NCBI RefSeq assembly: GCF_044197065.1
Contig: NZ_JBIQOI010000001.1
Location: 1 to 64,000 of the forward strand
Length of the DNA stretch: 64,000 nucleotides
Reading direction: 5' to 3'
From: Kluyvera ascorbata_C
GTDB taxonomy: Bacteria; Pseudomonadota; Gammaproteobacteria; Enterobacterales; Enterobacteriaceae
The stretch's first letter is position 1. The number at the start of each line of letters is the position of its first letter. A program made the position numbers and the translations under genes. A model generated the notes under the pieces. That model had not been told where the DNA came from. It did no database searches and saw only the letters and a program-made list of their open reading frames with translations. Below, piece after piece: positions 27,451-36,751 of the stretch.

Positions 27451-27830
27451 TGGCGATTCTGGGGCTCGGAACCGATATCGTCGAAATCGCCCGTATTGAA
27501 GGGGTGATTGCCCGCAGCGGCGATCGCCTTGCTCGTCGCGTGCTCAGCGATAACGAATGGGCCATCTGGGAGACGCACCAGCAGCCGGTGCGTTTTCTGG
27601 CGAAGCGCTTTGCGGTCAAAGAAGCGGCCTCTAAAGCGCTGGGCACCGGTATTCGTAACGGCCTGGCGTTTAACCAGTTTGAAGTTTACAACGATGAAAT
27701 GGGTAAACCGAAGCTGCGGTTATGGGGTGAGGCCAAGCTGCTGGCAGAGCGAATGGGCGTGGCGCATATGCATGTGACGCTTGCCGATGAGCGCCACTAC
27801 GCCTGTGCCACGGTGATTATCGAAAGCTAG
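27450..27830 (+). CDS. acpS: Holo-[acyl-carrier-protein] synthase
   Basis: A 126-residue phosphopantetheinyl transferase that converts apo-ACP to holo-ACP. Asp9 (GTDIVE) and Glu58 (FAVKEAASKAL) are the magnesium ligands. It overlaps pdxJ by one base (TAATG) and ends tail to tail with yfhL, overlapping by four bases. Confidence 0.97.
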   Translation: MAILGLGTDIVEIARIEGVIARSGDRLARRVLSDNEWAIWETHQQPVRFLAKRFAVKEAASKALGTGIRNGLAFNQFEVYNDEMGKPKLRLWGEAKLLAERMGVAHMHVTLADERHYACATVIIES

Positions 27831-28087
27831 ATCTTGTCCGCGTGATGCATCTGCACGAATTTATCCCACAGCTGCTCTTCGCTCTCTGAATGTGCCGGAT
27901 CCTTAAGAATGGTATTCGGGATCGGGCACACCTTCTGACAGGTTGGCGTATCGTAATGGCCAATGCACTCGGTGCAGCGATCGCTGTTGATCTCATAGAT
28001 GCTATCACCCATCGAAATCGCCTCGTTCGGGCATTCCGGCTCGCACATATCGCAGTTGATACATTTTTTGGTGATTAACAGCGCCAT
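27827..28087 (-). CDS. yfhL: YfhL family 2[4Fe-4S] ferredoxin
   Basis: An 86-residue ferredoxin of the Allochromatium type. The first cluster motif is Cys9, 12, 15, 19. The second has the characteristic widened spacing Cys38, Cys41, Cys50, Cys54 (ECIGHYDTPTCQKVC). It has a C-terminal helical extension. The redox partner is unknown to me. Single gene with its own upstream region. Confidence 0.92.
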   Translation of the reverse strand: MALLITKKCINCDMCEPECPNEAISMGDSIYEINSDRCTECIGHYDTPTCQKVCPIPNTILKDPAHSESEEQLWDKFVQMHHADKI

Positions 28088-28180
28088 CAGGATATTCTCA
28101 GAAACGAAATAAACAGGGCGCGCATTATACGCTCATTTTCCACTCAGGCCATACCTTTTCTGTGGTAATAGCACCGGCGA

Positions 28181-29029
28181 TCAAACCAGCTTTTTCACCA
28201 GCGCCTCGCTGTGGCGAATACGCTCCGGCGCGTTTTCCAGGTCCTGCTGTACCAGCCCCATAAATAGTAGGTCGGTCAACATCATCTGCGCGCTAGTCGA
28301 AGAGATAGCCGCGCTGCGGGTGGCCTGCTCTTCGGCAATGGTATACAGACAGTGCGTCGCACGCTGCTGAAGGGCGTTGGGTGAAAAGCCGGTAATAGCC
28401 ACCACCTTGCCACCGACACGCAGCATCTCATCGGCGGCGAGATTAATTTCACGACGCGCGCCGGAGTAAGAGATAGCCAGCAGCAAATCATCCTGAGTCA
28501 TCGCCTGAACGGTCGCCAACAGGGCGTGCATATCCTGCTCGGAAACGACGTTCAGACCGATTTTCATCAGCTTCCAGCTAAAGTTACGCGCTACCAGGCC
28601 AGAGGCACCAATCCCCGTCAGCACAATGCGGCGCGCGTTGCGCAGCAGGTTGACCGTCTCCATCAGCTTGTCTTCGGTGTTGACGTCAAGCGAAGCGTGC
28701 ATCGCCGCCACGTTGTCTTTAATTAGCTTCTCACCGACAAGACGCAGCGGGTCATCGCCGCAGATCTGGTTATGAACCGGTACGGAATGCGGATTCGCGT
28801 TGCTGGCGAGCGCTTCACTCAGTGCGAGTTTCAGCGCGGGAAAGCCTTTAAAGCCTAGCTTCTGGGCGAACTTCACCACACTAGACTGGCTAACGCCAGA
28901 CTGGCTGGCGAGCTGCTGCGAGCTTAAATGCCGCGCTAAATCAGGCTGCGCCAGAATAAAATCGGCGAGCTTTCTGTCGCTTTGCGCCAGCTGGGGATAA
29001 CGCTGACGGATACTGAGTAAACAATTCAT
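28181..29029 (-). CDS. yfhH: RpiR/MurR-family regulator YfhH
   Basis: A 282-residue transcription factor. It has an N-terminal helix-turn-helix of the RpiR type (QLASQSGVSQSSVVKFAQKL, about 39-58) and a C-terminal sugar-isomerase (SIS) domain (about 125-260; ILTGIGASGLVARNF). Such proteins sense phosphosugars. Its target is not established as far as I know and none is obvious from its neighbours. The 215 bases upstream, shared with the phosphatase gene, probably hold both promoters. Confidence 0.85.
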   Translation of the reverse strand: MNCLLSIRQRYPQLAQSDRKLADFILAQPDLARHLSSQQLASQSGVSQSSVVKFAQKLGFKGFPALKLALSEALASNANPHSVPVHNQICGDDPLRLVGEKLIKDNVAAMHASLDVNTEDKLMETVNLLRNARRIVLTGIGASGLVARNFSWKLMKIGLNVVSEQDMHALLATVQAMTQDDLLLAISYSGARREINLAADEMLRVGGKVVAITGFSPNALQQRATHCLYTIAEEQATRSAAISSTSAQMMLTDLLFMGLVQQDLENAPERIRHSEALVKKLV

Positions 29030-29244
29030 AATAACCTCACGGGCACAATGAGCACGACGTGCCAGGCCACCATTCTGCTCGTTTGCAAGAATTTTGTATT
29101 CTATTATAACGGAATATATCGAATTAAATGTGCTATGTGTTTGTAAAAACGTCGCTATTTCTATCAGGCGTGCCCGGTGACGAAAGTCAAAGGGTTCTCT
29201 GGTAGTCTGTAATCTGGAACGCCAGGAACTGACAGGAGTTGCAT

Positions 29245-29880
29245 TTGATTAATCACGTTCGCCGCGTGGTGTTTTTTGACCTTGATGGCACGCTGCACCA
29301 GCAGGATCTGTTCGGTGCCTTTTTACGCTATCTGTTGCGCCGATTACCGCTTAATACGCTGCTGGTGCTCCCCTTATTGCCGATTATTGGCGCGGCAATG
29401 CTGGTGAAAGGCCGCTCGGCACGTTGGCCGGTGAGCGTATTGCTATGGGGATGTACCTTCGGCCGTCGTGAGACAACGCTGAAGGCGCTGGAGGCCAGCT
29501 TTATCGTCAGGTTTCGCGCTGCCGTCACTTCGTTTCCTGTGGTTCAGCAGCGGTTGGATAACTATCTCCAGCATCAGGATGTCGACGTCTGGCTTGTCAC
29601 CGGTTCACCGCAATCGCTGGTGGAACAGGCTTATGCGGATGCGCGCTGGATGTCGCAGGTGAACCTGATTGGCAGCCAGATGCGTCGGGCCTTCGGCGGC
29701 CGAGTGCTATCGGTACGCTGTCTGGGGCGTGAAAAAGTGGTGCAGCTTGAACAGCGTCTCGGCACACCGCTGCGGTTATACAGCGGCTACAGCGACAGCA
29801 AGCAGGATAACCCGCTACTCTTTTTCTGTGAGCATCGCTGGCGAGTCACTTCCCACGGTGAGCTGGAGCAGCTGGAATAG
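29245..29880 (+). CDS. pgpC: Phosphatidylglycerophosphatase C-type HAD phosphatase
   Basis: A 211-residue HAD-superfamily phosphatase (E. coli YfhB/PgpC) that dephosphorylates phosphatidylglycerophosphate. The catalytic motif FFDLDGTL has Asp12 and Asp14; a hydrophobic stretch (LNTLLVLPLLPIIGAAMLV, about 40-58) anchors it in the membrane; later motifs are VTGSPQ and SGYSDSKQDNPLL. I start at TTG 29245, six bases after AGGAG, which gives the family length. Another TTG at 29239 abuts the ribosome site. Confidence 0.88.
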   Translation: MINHVRRVVFFDLDGTLHQQDLFGAFLRYLLRRLPLNTLLVLPLLPIIGAAMLVKGRSARWPVSVLLWGCTFGRRETTLKALEASFIVRFRAAVTSFPVVQQRLDNYLQHQDVDVWLVTGSPQSLVEQAYADARWMSQVNLIGSQMRRAFGGRVLSVRCLGREKVVQLEQRLGTPLRLYSGYSDSKQDNPLLFFCEHRWRVTSHGELEQLE

Positions 29881-29945
29881 TCAGCGCTGCGCTTTGACGG
29901 AATTTGTGTATAATGCGCCGCGTTTTATCATCTGGAGTCCCCACG

Positions 29946-30446
29946 TTGTCCGACATTGAACTGAATCATGAATACTGGATGCGCCATGCGCTTGTGCTTG
30001 CCCAACGAGCCTGGGACGAGGGGGAAGTACCGGTAGGGGCTGTGCTGGTGCATAACAATCAGGTGATAGGCGAAGGGTGGAACCGCCCGATTGGCCATCA
30101 TGATCCTACAGCGCATGCGGAAATCATGGCGCTGCGCCAGGGCGGACTGGTGCTGCAAAACTACCGTCTGATTGATACCACGCTGTATGTGACGCTGGAA
30201 CCTTGCGTGATGTGCGCCGGTGCGATGGTGCATGGGCGTATCGGTAATCTGGTCTTCGGCGCGCGTGACGCCAAAACCGGCGCGGCAGGGTCGTTAATCG
30301 ACGTGCTGCATCATCCAGGAATGAACCACCGGGTAGAGATAACCGAAGGGGTGCTGGCTGAGGAATGTTCCACGATGCTCAGCGACTTCTTCCGTTATCG
30401 TCGTCAGCAGCAAAAGGCGCTCAGACAGGCGCAAAAGGGTAGCTAG
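29946..30446 (+). CDS. tadA: tRNA-specific adenosine-34 deaminase
   Basis: A 166-residue zinc deaminase that converts A34 to inosine in tRNA-Arg(ACG). The zinc site is His57, Cys87 and Cys90, with catalytic Glu59 (AHAEIM, PCVMC). I chose TTG 29946 with GGAG eight bases upstream, which matches the experimentally used E. coli length (167); an ATG at 29913 would add eleven unconserved residues. It overlaps the mltF 3' end by four bases on the other strand. Confidence 0.93.
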   Translation: MSDIELNHEYWMRHALVLAQRAWDEGEVPVGAVLVHNNQVIGEGWNRPIGHHDPTAHAEIMALRQGGLVLQNYRLIDTTLYVTLEPCVMCAGAMVHGRIGNLVFGARDAKTGAAGSLIDVLHHPGMNHRVEITEGVLAEECSTMLSDFFRYRRQQQKALRQAQKGS

Positions 30447-31981
30447 TTTTTCGAGGTGAAGCGCAGCAGCGGTGATTCGTTGTTATCGCGGTCACCGCGA
30501 CGCAGGAACGAAAAAATACCTGTGTCGTTTTCACTGTGCTGTAACTCATGTGGCGATACCGCCGGATAGGCTTCCGCTATCGCCATCTCCTCCGTCGCTT
30601 TCTTCTCTTTTTCCTGCAAATAGCCCACCAGGCTAATCTGGTACTTACGGATGTTTTCCACGTAAGCATAGGCCTCGTGCCCGCGGGCGTAGCCGTAGGT
30701 GAGTTTGCTGTACCAGGGTTTCTGGCTGAGCAGCGGCAGCCGCTGTTTGACGTCGGCCCAGCTATCCGGATTGCCTTTCTGCTTCGCTGTCAGCGCGCGG
30801 GCATCGAGCATATGCGCGTAGCCCATATTATAAGCCGCCAGTGCAAACCAGATTTTTTCATCCTGCGGTACGCTGTCCGGCACTTTGCTCATCATATCCT
30901 GTAGATAGCGCATCCCGCCGCTGATGCTCTGCTCGGCATCGGTACGGTCGCTCAATCCCAGACTCTGCGCGGTATTTTTGGTCAGCATCATCAGGCCGCG
31001 CACGCCGGTAGGTGAGGTGGCAAGCGGGTCCCAATGCGATTCCTGATAAGAGATGGCGGCGAGCAGTTTCCAGTCGATTTCGCTCGCGTACTTTTCAAAT
31101 AGCGGCTGCAGGTCTGGCAGTACGCTATCGACCGCGCGCAGGAACGAGCGGGTATCGACATAGTCGAAATCGTCGCCGTGGCCGAGGTACTTCTCTTCCA
31201 GGCGGGCAAGGGTGCCGTCTTCATTAATATTATTGAAGAAGTCGAGCATGGCCGCAGAGAGCGTATTGTCGTCATCCTGCAGGCTAAACCAGGTGACCGG
31301 TTGCTCGTCGGTGACGTCAAGAGCCACCGCAAGCTCCGGATGAACGCGCTGGAACAGGCCGATAGCCACCGAGTCGGCGATGGTGTAGTCGAGCTTACCG
31401 TCGATAACCGCCTGCATCAGGTCGGCTGAACTGCGTTTTACGTCAACGGTCCAGGATAGGTCCGGATATTTCTGCGCCTGCAGATTTTGCAGATCGCTGA
31501 TAACTACCTGACCCGGGGCAATGGTCAGTTGGTCGGCCGTGACATTGCTGAGGTTTCTTGGACGCGTGCTGCCAACGCGGTAAACCAACTGCTGTGAAAC
31601 CGAATAGTACGTCGGTCCCGCCTGATAACTTTTGATGCGCTCGCTGTTATAGACCAGACCGGCAGCCAGCATATCGGCATCCCCATGGTCTAAATCATCA
31701 AACAGCTGGCTGATGTTATGCCGAACCGTGACTTTCAGCTTCACGCCCAGGTAATCGGCGAACTGTTGGGCGAGCTCATAATCGAGCCCGTAGTCTTTAT
31801 CATTGACGGTGGTGTAGGTCAGCGGGGACTGTATGGTACTGACGCGCAGCTCCCCCCGCTCTTTGATCGCGGCGATACGATTCTCTGGTTTGCCAAACCA
31901 GGGAATTGAGGGCCAAAGCGCCGCCGCGAGCAGCAGCGTAACAAGGCCAATGAGCAGGTAATTAATCTTTAACTTTTTCAA
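30443..31981 (-). CDS. mltF: Membrane-bound lytic murein transglycosylase F
   Basis: A 512-residue outer-membrane-associated enzyme that cleaves peptidoglycan to 1,6-anhydro-MurNAc products. It has an N-terminal hydrophobic segment (9-28), a periplasmic solute-binding-protein-like regulatory domain (about 40-265) and a C-terminal lysozyme-like SLT domain with catalytic Glu314 in SYQESHWDP. Other SLT markers are GLMMLT and ALAAYNMGYAHM. It is divergent from purL. Confidence 0.95.
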   Translation of the reverse strand: MKKLKINYLLIGLVTLLLAAALWPSIPWFGKPENRIAAIKERGELRVSTIQSPLTYTTVNDKDYGLDYELAQQFADYLGVKLKVTVRHNISQLFDDLDHGDADMLAAGLVYNSERIKSYQAGPTYYSVSQQLVYRVGSTRPRNLSNVTADQLTIAPGQVVISDLQNLQAQKYPDLSWTVDVKRSSADLMQAVIDGKLDYTIADSVAIGLFQRVHPELAVALDVTDEQPVTWFSLQDDDNTLSAAMLDFFNNINEDGTLARLEEKYLGHGDDFDYVDTRSFLRAVDSVLPDLQPLFEKYASEIDWKLLAAISYQESHWDPLATSPTGVRGLMMLTKNTAQSLGLSDRTDAEQSISGGMRYLQDMMSKVPDSVPQDEKIWFALAAYNMGYAHMLDARALTAKQKGNPDSWADVKQRLPLLSQKPWYSKLTYGYARGHEAYAYVENIRKYQISLVGYLQEKEKKATEEMAIAEAYPAVSPHELQHSENDTGIFSFLRRGDRDNNESPLLRFTSKN

Positions 31982-32134
31982 ATAGTTAATTCACTGCGTT
32001 GCCAGAGGAGAAACCAGATAATTTAATGCGTTATGACAGAATGAGCGGCATTTTGCTTAACATTGCGCCAGTTGGCAACTTATTCGAGAGATACGTCACA
32101 TCTATTGATAAAGAAAAGAGATGCGTTTATTTCG

Positions 32135-32150
32135 ACGCAAACGGTTTCGT
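32135..32150. promoter_or_regulatory. PurR operator of purL
   Basis: ACGCAAACGGTTTCGT matches the PurR consensus (ACGCAAACGTTTTCGT) at 15 of 16 positions. A TATAAT at 32167-32172 lies 16 bases further on, so PurR bound with hypoxanthine or guanine would block the promoter. Confidence 0.9.
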
Positions 32151-32226
32151 ATGGGCGCAGGATTCTCTATAATAGCGCCCGTTCTCCCCCATTGCGCACA
32201 CTGAAAGCTGAGAAGACGAGAGACTT

Positions 32227-35200
32227 ATGATGGAAATTCTGCGTGGTTCGCCTGCACTGTCTGCATTTCGTATTAACAAACTGCTGACGCGGTTTCAGGC
32301 AGCCAACCTCCCGGTAAGCAATATTTACGCCGAGTATGTCCATTTTGCTGACCTGGACGCGCCGCTTAATCAAGAAGAGCGAGCCCGACTTGAGCGACTG
32401 TTGCAGTATGGCCCAAGCCTTAATAGCCATAACCCAACCGGTAAACTGCTGCTCGTCACCCCTCGCCCTGGCACCATCTCCCCCTGGTCTTCAAAAGCTA
32501 CCGATATCGCCCACAACTGCGGTTTAGCGCAGGTTCTGCGCCTGGAGCGCGGCGTGGCGTACTACATTGACGCTGCCAGCCTGACCGCTGAGCAGGTGAG
32601 CGTGGTGGCGGCTGAACTGCACGACCGCATGATGGAGAGCGTATTTGACTCGCTGCAGGACGCTGAAAAACTGTTTGCCCACCATCAGCCGGCACCGGTT
32701 GCTAGCGTGGATCTGCTGGGGCAGGGGCGTCAGGCGCTGATTGATGCCAACATTCGTCTGGGTCTGGCGCTGGCGGACGATGAGATTGACTACCTGCAGG
32801 ATGCGTTTACCAAACTGGGTCGCAACCCGAACGACATCGAGCTCTACATGTTCGCCCAGGCGAACTCCGAGCACTGTCGTCACAAGATTTTTAACGCCGA
32901 TTGGATTATCGACGGTAAACAGCAGCCGAAGTCGCTGTTTAAGATGATCAAAAACACCTTTGAAACCACGCCGGATCACGTGCTGTCTGCTTATAAAGAC
33001 AACGCCGCGGTGATGGAAGGCTCTGAAGTCGGCCGTTACTTTGCCGACCACAAAACCGGCCGCTACGATTTCCATCAGGAACCTGCGCATATCCTGATGA
33101 AGGTCGAAACCCATAACCACCCGACGGCTATCTCTCCATGGCCGGGCGCGGCAACCGGCTCCGGCGGGGAAATCCGCGATGAAGGCGCAACCGGTCGCGG
33201 TGCCAAGCCAAAAGCGGGGCTGGTGGGCTTCTCCGTTTCCAACCTGCGTATTCCTGGCTTTGAACAGCCGTGGGAAGAAGACTTCGGCAAGCCGGATCGT
33301 ATCGTTACCGCGCTGGACATCATGACCGACGGCCCACTGGGCGGCGCGGCGTTCAACAACGAATTCGGTCGCCCGGCGCTGACCGGCTACTTCCGTACCT
33401 ACGAAGAAAAAGTGAACAGCCACAACGGCGAAGAGCTGCGCGGCTATCACAAACCAATCATGCTGGCGGGCGGGATCGGCAACATCCGCGCCGATCACGT
33501 ACAGAAAGGCGAGATCGTGGTGGGCGCGAAGCTGATCGTGCTCGGTGGCCCGGCGATGAATATCGGCCTGGGCGGCGGTGCAGCCTCTTCAATGGCTTCC
33601 GGCCAGTCTGACGCTGACCTCGACTTCGCTTCCGTACAGCGCGACAACCCGGAAATGGAACGCCGCTGCCAGGAAGTTATCGACCGCTGCTGGCAATTGG
33701 GCGATGCCAACCCGATTCTGTTTATCCACGACGTGGGCGCAGGCGGCCTGTCTAACGCCATGCCGGAGCTGGTGAGCGACGGCGGACGCGGCGGTAAATT
33801 CCAGCTGCGCGACATCCTGAGCGATGAACCGGGGATGAGCCCGCTGGAAATCTGGTGTAACGAATCCCAGGAACGCTACGTGCTGGCGGTGGCCGCTGAC
33901 CAGCTTCCGCTGTTCGATGAACTGTGTAAGCGTGAACGCGCGCCGTACGCGGTCATCGGTGAAGCTACCGAAGAGAAGCACCTGACGCTCAGCGACAGCC
34001 ACTTCGACAATCAGCCAATCGACATGCCGCTTGATGTGCTGCTCGGCAAAACGCCGAAGATGACCCGCGACGTGCAGACGCTGAAAGCGAAGGGCGAAGC
34101 GCTTGCCCGTGAACAGATTACGATTGCCGATGCGGTGAACCGCGTACTGCACCTGCCAACCGTCGCGGAGAAAACCTTCCTCGTGACCATCGGCGACCGT
34201 ACCGTCACCGGTATGGTCGCGCGCGACCAGATGGTTGGTCCGTGGCAGATCCCGGTAGCGAACTGCGCGGTGACCACCGCCAGCCTCGACAGCTACTACG
34301 GCGAAGCGATGTCTATCGGCGAACGTGCGCCGGTTGCGCTGCTGGACTTTGCCGCTTCCGCCCGTCTGGCGGTAGGTGAAGCGCTGACTAACATCGCTGC
34401 GACCCAGATTGGCAACATCAAACACATTAAGCTCTCGGCAAACTGGATGTCAGCCGCAGGTCACCCAGGCGAAGACGCTGGTCTGTACGAAGCGGTGAAG
34501 GCGATTGGCGAAGAGATGTGTCCGCAGTTGGGCCTGACCATTCCGGTGGGCAAAGACTCCATGTCGATGAAAACCCGCTGGCAGGAAGGCAACGAGCAGC
34601 GCGAAATGACCTCGCCGCTGTCGCTGGTGATTTCCGCCTTTGCTCGCGTTGAAGATGTGCGTCACACCATCACGCCGCAGCTGGTCACTGAAGACAACGC
34701 CCTGCTGCTGATTGACCTCGGTAAAGGTCATAATGCGCTGGGTGCGACCGCGCTGGCGCAGGTTTACCGCCAGCTGGGCGACAAGCCAGCCGACGTGCGC
34801 GATGTCGCGCAGCTGAAAGGCTTCTACGAGGCGATTCAGGCGCTGGTCGCACAGCGTAAGCTGCTGGCCTACCACGACCGTTCCGACGGCGGCCTGCTGG
34901 TGACGCTGGCGGAGATGGCCTTTGCCGGTCACTGCGGCGTGGAAGCCGACGTGGCAACCCTCGGCGACGATCGTCTGGCGGCGCTGTTCAACGAAGAGCT
35001 GGGCGCGGTGATTCAGGTGCGTGCCGCTGACCGCGAAGCGGTAGAGGCGATTCTGGCGGCCAACGGCCTGGCAGACTGCGTACACTTCCTCGGTAAAGCC
35101 GTGGAAGGCGACCGCTTCACCCTGACCGCCAACGGTCAGTCGGTATTCAGCGAAAGCCGCACTACGCTGCGTATGTGGTGGGCAGAAACCACCTGGCAGA

Positions 35201-36114
35201 TGCAGCGTCTGCGTGATAACCCAGAGTGTGCCGATCAGGAACACGACGCGAAAGCCAATGATAACGACCCGGGCCTCAACGTGAAGCTCACCTTCGATAT
35301 CGCGGCTGATGTCGCAGCACCTTACATCTCCACCGGTGCGCGTCCGAAAGTGGCGGTACTGCGCGAGCAGGGCGTGAACTCTCACGTTGAGATGGCGGCT
35401 GCTTTCCACCGTGCGGGCTTTGATGCCATCGACGTACACATGAGTGACCTGCTTGCTGGGCGTACCGGTCTGGCAGACTTCCAGGCGCTGGTGGCCTGCG
35501 GTGGCTTCTCCTACGGTGACGTACTGGGCGCGGGGGAAGGCTGGGCAAAATCCATCCTGTTCAACAACCGCGTACGCGACGAGTTTGCGACCTTCTTCCA
35601 CCGTCCGCAGACGCTGGCATTGGGCGTGTGTAACGGCTGCCAGATGATGTCTAACCTGCATGAGCTGATCCCAGGCAGCGACCTGTGGCCGCGCTTTGTG
35701 CGTAACCAGTCCGACCGCTTTGAAGCGCGCTTCAGCCTAGTGGAAGTGGCCAGCAGCCCATCGCTGCTGCTCGCCGGTATGGAAGGTTCTCGCATGCCAA
35801 TCGCCGTTTCTCACGGTGAAGGCCATGTAGAAGTTCGCGACGGTGCGCATCTGGCTCAGCTTGAAAGCAAAGGGCTGGTGGCGCTGCGCTTCGTGGATAA
35901 CTTCGGTAAAGTCACCGAAGCTTATCCGGCGAACCCGAACGGCTCGCCAAACGGGATCACCGCCGTGACCAACGAAAGCGGTCGCGTCACCATTATGATG
36001 CCGCACCCGGAGCGCGTGTTCCGTACGGTCTCCAACTCCTGGCACCCGGAAAACTGGGGCGAGGACAGCCCGTGGATGCGTATCTTCCGCAATGCGCGTA
36101 AGCAGCTTGGTTAA
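32227..36114 (+). CDS. purL: Phosphoribosylformylglycinamidine synthase
   Basis: A 1295-residue single-chain enzyme (FGAR amidotransferase) for the fourth step of purine synthesis, using glutamine and ATP. It has an N-terminal PurS-like part, the synthetase core (VETHNHPTAISPWPGAATGS, GGGAASSM) and a C-terminal glutaminase with nucleophile Cys1135 (GVCNGCQMM) and the His/Glu pair in MPHPERVF. The length equals the E. coli enzyme. It is the largest gene in the window, monocistronic, under the PurR box and followed by a strong terminator. Confidence 0.98.
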   Translation: MMEILRGSPALSAFRINKLLTRFQAANLPVSNIYAEYVHFADLDAPLNQEERARLERLLQYGPSLNSHNPTGKLLLVTPRPGTISPWSSKATDIAHNCGLAQVLRLERGVAYYIDAASLTAEQVSVVAAELHDRMMESVFDSLQDAEKLFAHHQPAPVASVDLLGQGRQALIDANIRLGLALADDEIDYLQDAFTKLGRNPNDIELYMFAQANSEHCRHKIFNADWIIDGKQQPKSLFKMIKNTFETTPDHVLSAYKDNAAVMEGSEVGRYFADHKTGRYDFHQEPAHILMKVETHNHPTAISPWPGAATGSGGEIRDEGATGRGAKPKAGLVGFSVSNLRIPGFEQPWEEDFGKPDRIVTALDIMTDGPLGGAAFNNEFGRPALTGYFRTYEEKVNSHNGEELRGYHKPIMLAGGIGNIRADHVQKGEIVVGAKLIVLGGPAMNIGLGGGAASSMASGQSDADLDFASVQRDNPEMERRCQEVIDRCWQLGDANPILFIHDVGAGGLSNAMPELVSDGGRGGKFQLRDILSDEPGMSPLEIWCNESQERYVLAVAADQLPLFDELCKRERAPYAVIGEATEEKHLTLSDSHFDNQPIDMPLDVLLGKTPKMTRDVQTLKAKGEALAREQITIADAVNRVLHLPTVAEKTFLVTIGDRTVTGMVARDQMVGPWQIPVANCAVTTASLDSYYGEAMSIGERAPVALLDFAASARLAVGEALTNIAATQIGNIKHIKLSANWMSAAGHPGEDAGLYEAVKAIGEEMCPQLGLTIPVGKDSMSMKTRWQEGNEQREMTSPLSLVISAFARVEDVRHTITPQLVTEDNALLLIDLGKGHNALGATALAQVYRQLGDKPADVRDVAQLKGFYEAIQALVAQRKLLAYHDRSDGGLLVTLAEMAFAGHCGVEADVATLGDDRLAALFNEELGAVIQVRAADREAVEAILAANGLADCVHFLGKAVEGDRFTLTANGQSVFSESRTTLRMWWAETTWQMQRLRDNPECADQEHDAKANDNDPGLNVKLTFDIAADVAAPYISTGARPKVAVLREQGVNSHVEMAAAFHRAGFDAIDVHMSDLLAGRTGLADFQALVACGGFSYGDVLGAGEGWAKSILFNNRVRDEFATFFHRPQTLALGVCNGCQMMSNLHELIPGSDLWPRFVRNQSDRFEARFSLVEVASSPSLLLAGMEGSRMPIAVSHGEGHVEVRDGAHLAQLESKGLVALRFVDNFGKVTEAYPANPNGSPNGITAVTNESGRVTIMMPHPERVFRTVSNSWHPENWGEDSPWMRIFRNARKQLG

Positions 36115-36133
36115 GACTAACGCTTAACGTATC

Positions 36134-36161
36134 AAGCCCCTCCTGGTGAGGGGCTTTTTTA
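36134..36161 (+). terminator. Terminator of purL
   Basis: AAGCCCCTC/GAGGGGCTT stem with a CTGGT loop and six T residues, 19 bases after the purL stop codon. Confidence 0.93.
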
Positions 36162-36164
36162 TAG

Positions 36165-36244
36165 GTAGGCCGAATAGGGCGTTTACGCCGCCATCCGGCA
36201 ATATGCGCAGATTTGCCTGATGGCGCTGCGCTTATCAGGCCTAC
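36165..36244. repeat. BIME-type repetitive element
   Basis: GTAGGCCGAATAGGGCGTTT at one end and GCTTATCAGGCCTAC at the other. Two facing REP units (ACGCCGCCATCCGGC and TGCCTGATGGCGCTGCG) lie between them. It sits directly after the purL terminator. Confidence 0.88.
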
Positions 36245-36266
36245 ATTAAGGCGTTGTTATCGAGAG

Positions 36267-36380
36267 TGTCGGGAAACCCCGACATAGAGAGGGTTGCGGT
36301 GTCGCCAAATGGAGACATTTAACGTGATGATTTATATGTTATTTTTAATTATCGATTTTAGGTGTTGCTAATTAGCGACA
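36267..36380 (+). promoter_or_regulatory. Three GlrR activator sites upstream of glmY
   Basis: Three copies of the GlrR motif TGTC-N10-GACA occur: 36267-36284 (perfect), 36300-36317 (perfect) and 36363-36380 (TGTT-N10-GACA). They lie 117-230 bases before the glmY start, suitable for an enhancer-binding protein acting on a sigma-54 promoter. GlrR is encoded 2.5 kb downstream. E. coli glmY is known to have the same threefold arrangement. Confidence 0.85.
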
Positions 36381-36469
36381 AAAAGCCCAAAACCCGTTCA
36401 GCAACGAACAATATGATAATTGGTATATTTTCTATATTTATCATTATGTTAATTTATTGTTTTGTATTG

Positions 36470-36489
36470 TGGCACGCATCGTGCATAAT
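36470..36489 (+). promoter_or_regulatory. Overlapping sigma-54 and sigma-70 promoters of glmY
   Basis: TGGCACGCATCGTGC places GG (36471-36472) and GC (36483-36484) ten bases apart, the -24/-12 pattern of sigma-54. CATAAT (36484-36489) fits a sigma-70 -10 for the same start near 36496-36497. This dual promoter is known for E. coli glmY. Confidence 0.8.
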
Positions 36490-36496
36490 ATTAACC

Positions 36497-36681
36497 AGTG
36501 GCTCATTCACCTTCTTATGTCAGCCCCTTCGGGACGTGCTACATAAACTTCGAATGACGCACAACAAGGTGCCTGCCGTCCAGCAACTGATAATAGCGAT
36601 GCTTTATCAACCATCGGGCGAAACGTTGAGTTAGGCACCGCCTTATTCCATAACAAAGCCGGGCTTCTGCCCGGCTTTGTT
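36497..36681 (+). ncRNA. glmY: GlmY small RNA
   Basis: About 185 bases nearly identical to E. coli GlmY. It begins AGTGGCTCATTCACC, has a first hairpin around CAGCCCCTTCGGGACGTGCT, a long middle stem formed by GGTGCCTGCC (36570s) and the complementary GGCACCGCC (36634-36642), and a terminator AACAAAGCCGGGC/GCCCGGCTTTGTT with TTCT loop (36652-36681). GlmY decoys RapZ, so that GlmZ escapes cleavage and activates glmS translation when glucosamine-6-phosphate is short. It lies between purL and glrK as in E. coli. A 90-codon open frame through it is not a gene. Confidence 0.94.
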
Positions 36682-36751
36682 ATTTCTGGCCTTTCCCTCA
36701 TCGATAACCTCAGTTAGCATTCCGTTACGTTGATTGACTGAGACCTCTCTT

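Noticed and set aside
36362..36634. A 90-codon frame upstream of glrK
   Set aside because: It runs through the glmY promoter and RNA. The conserved RNA structure explains the sequence.
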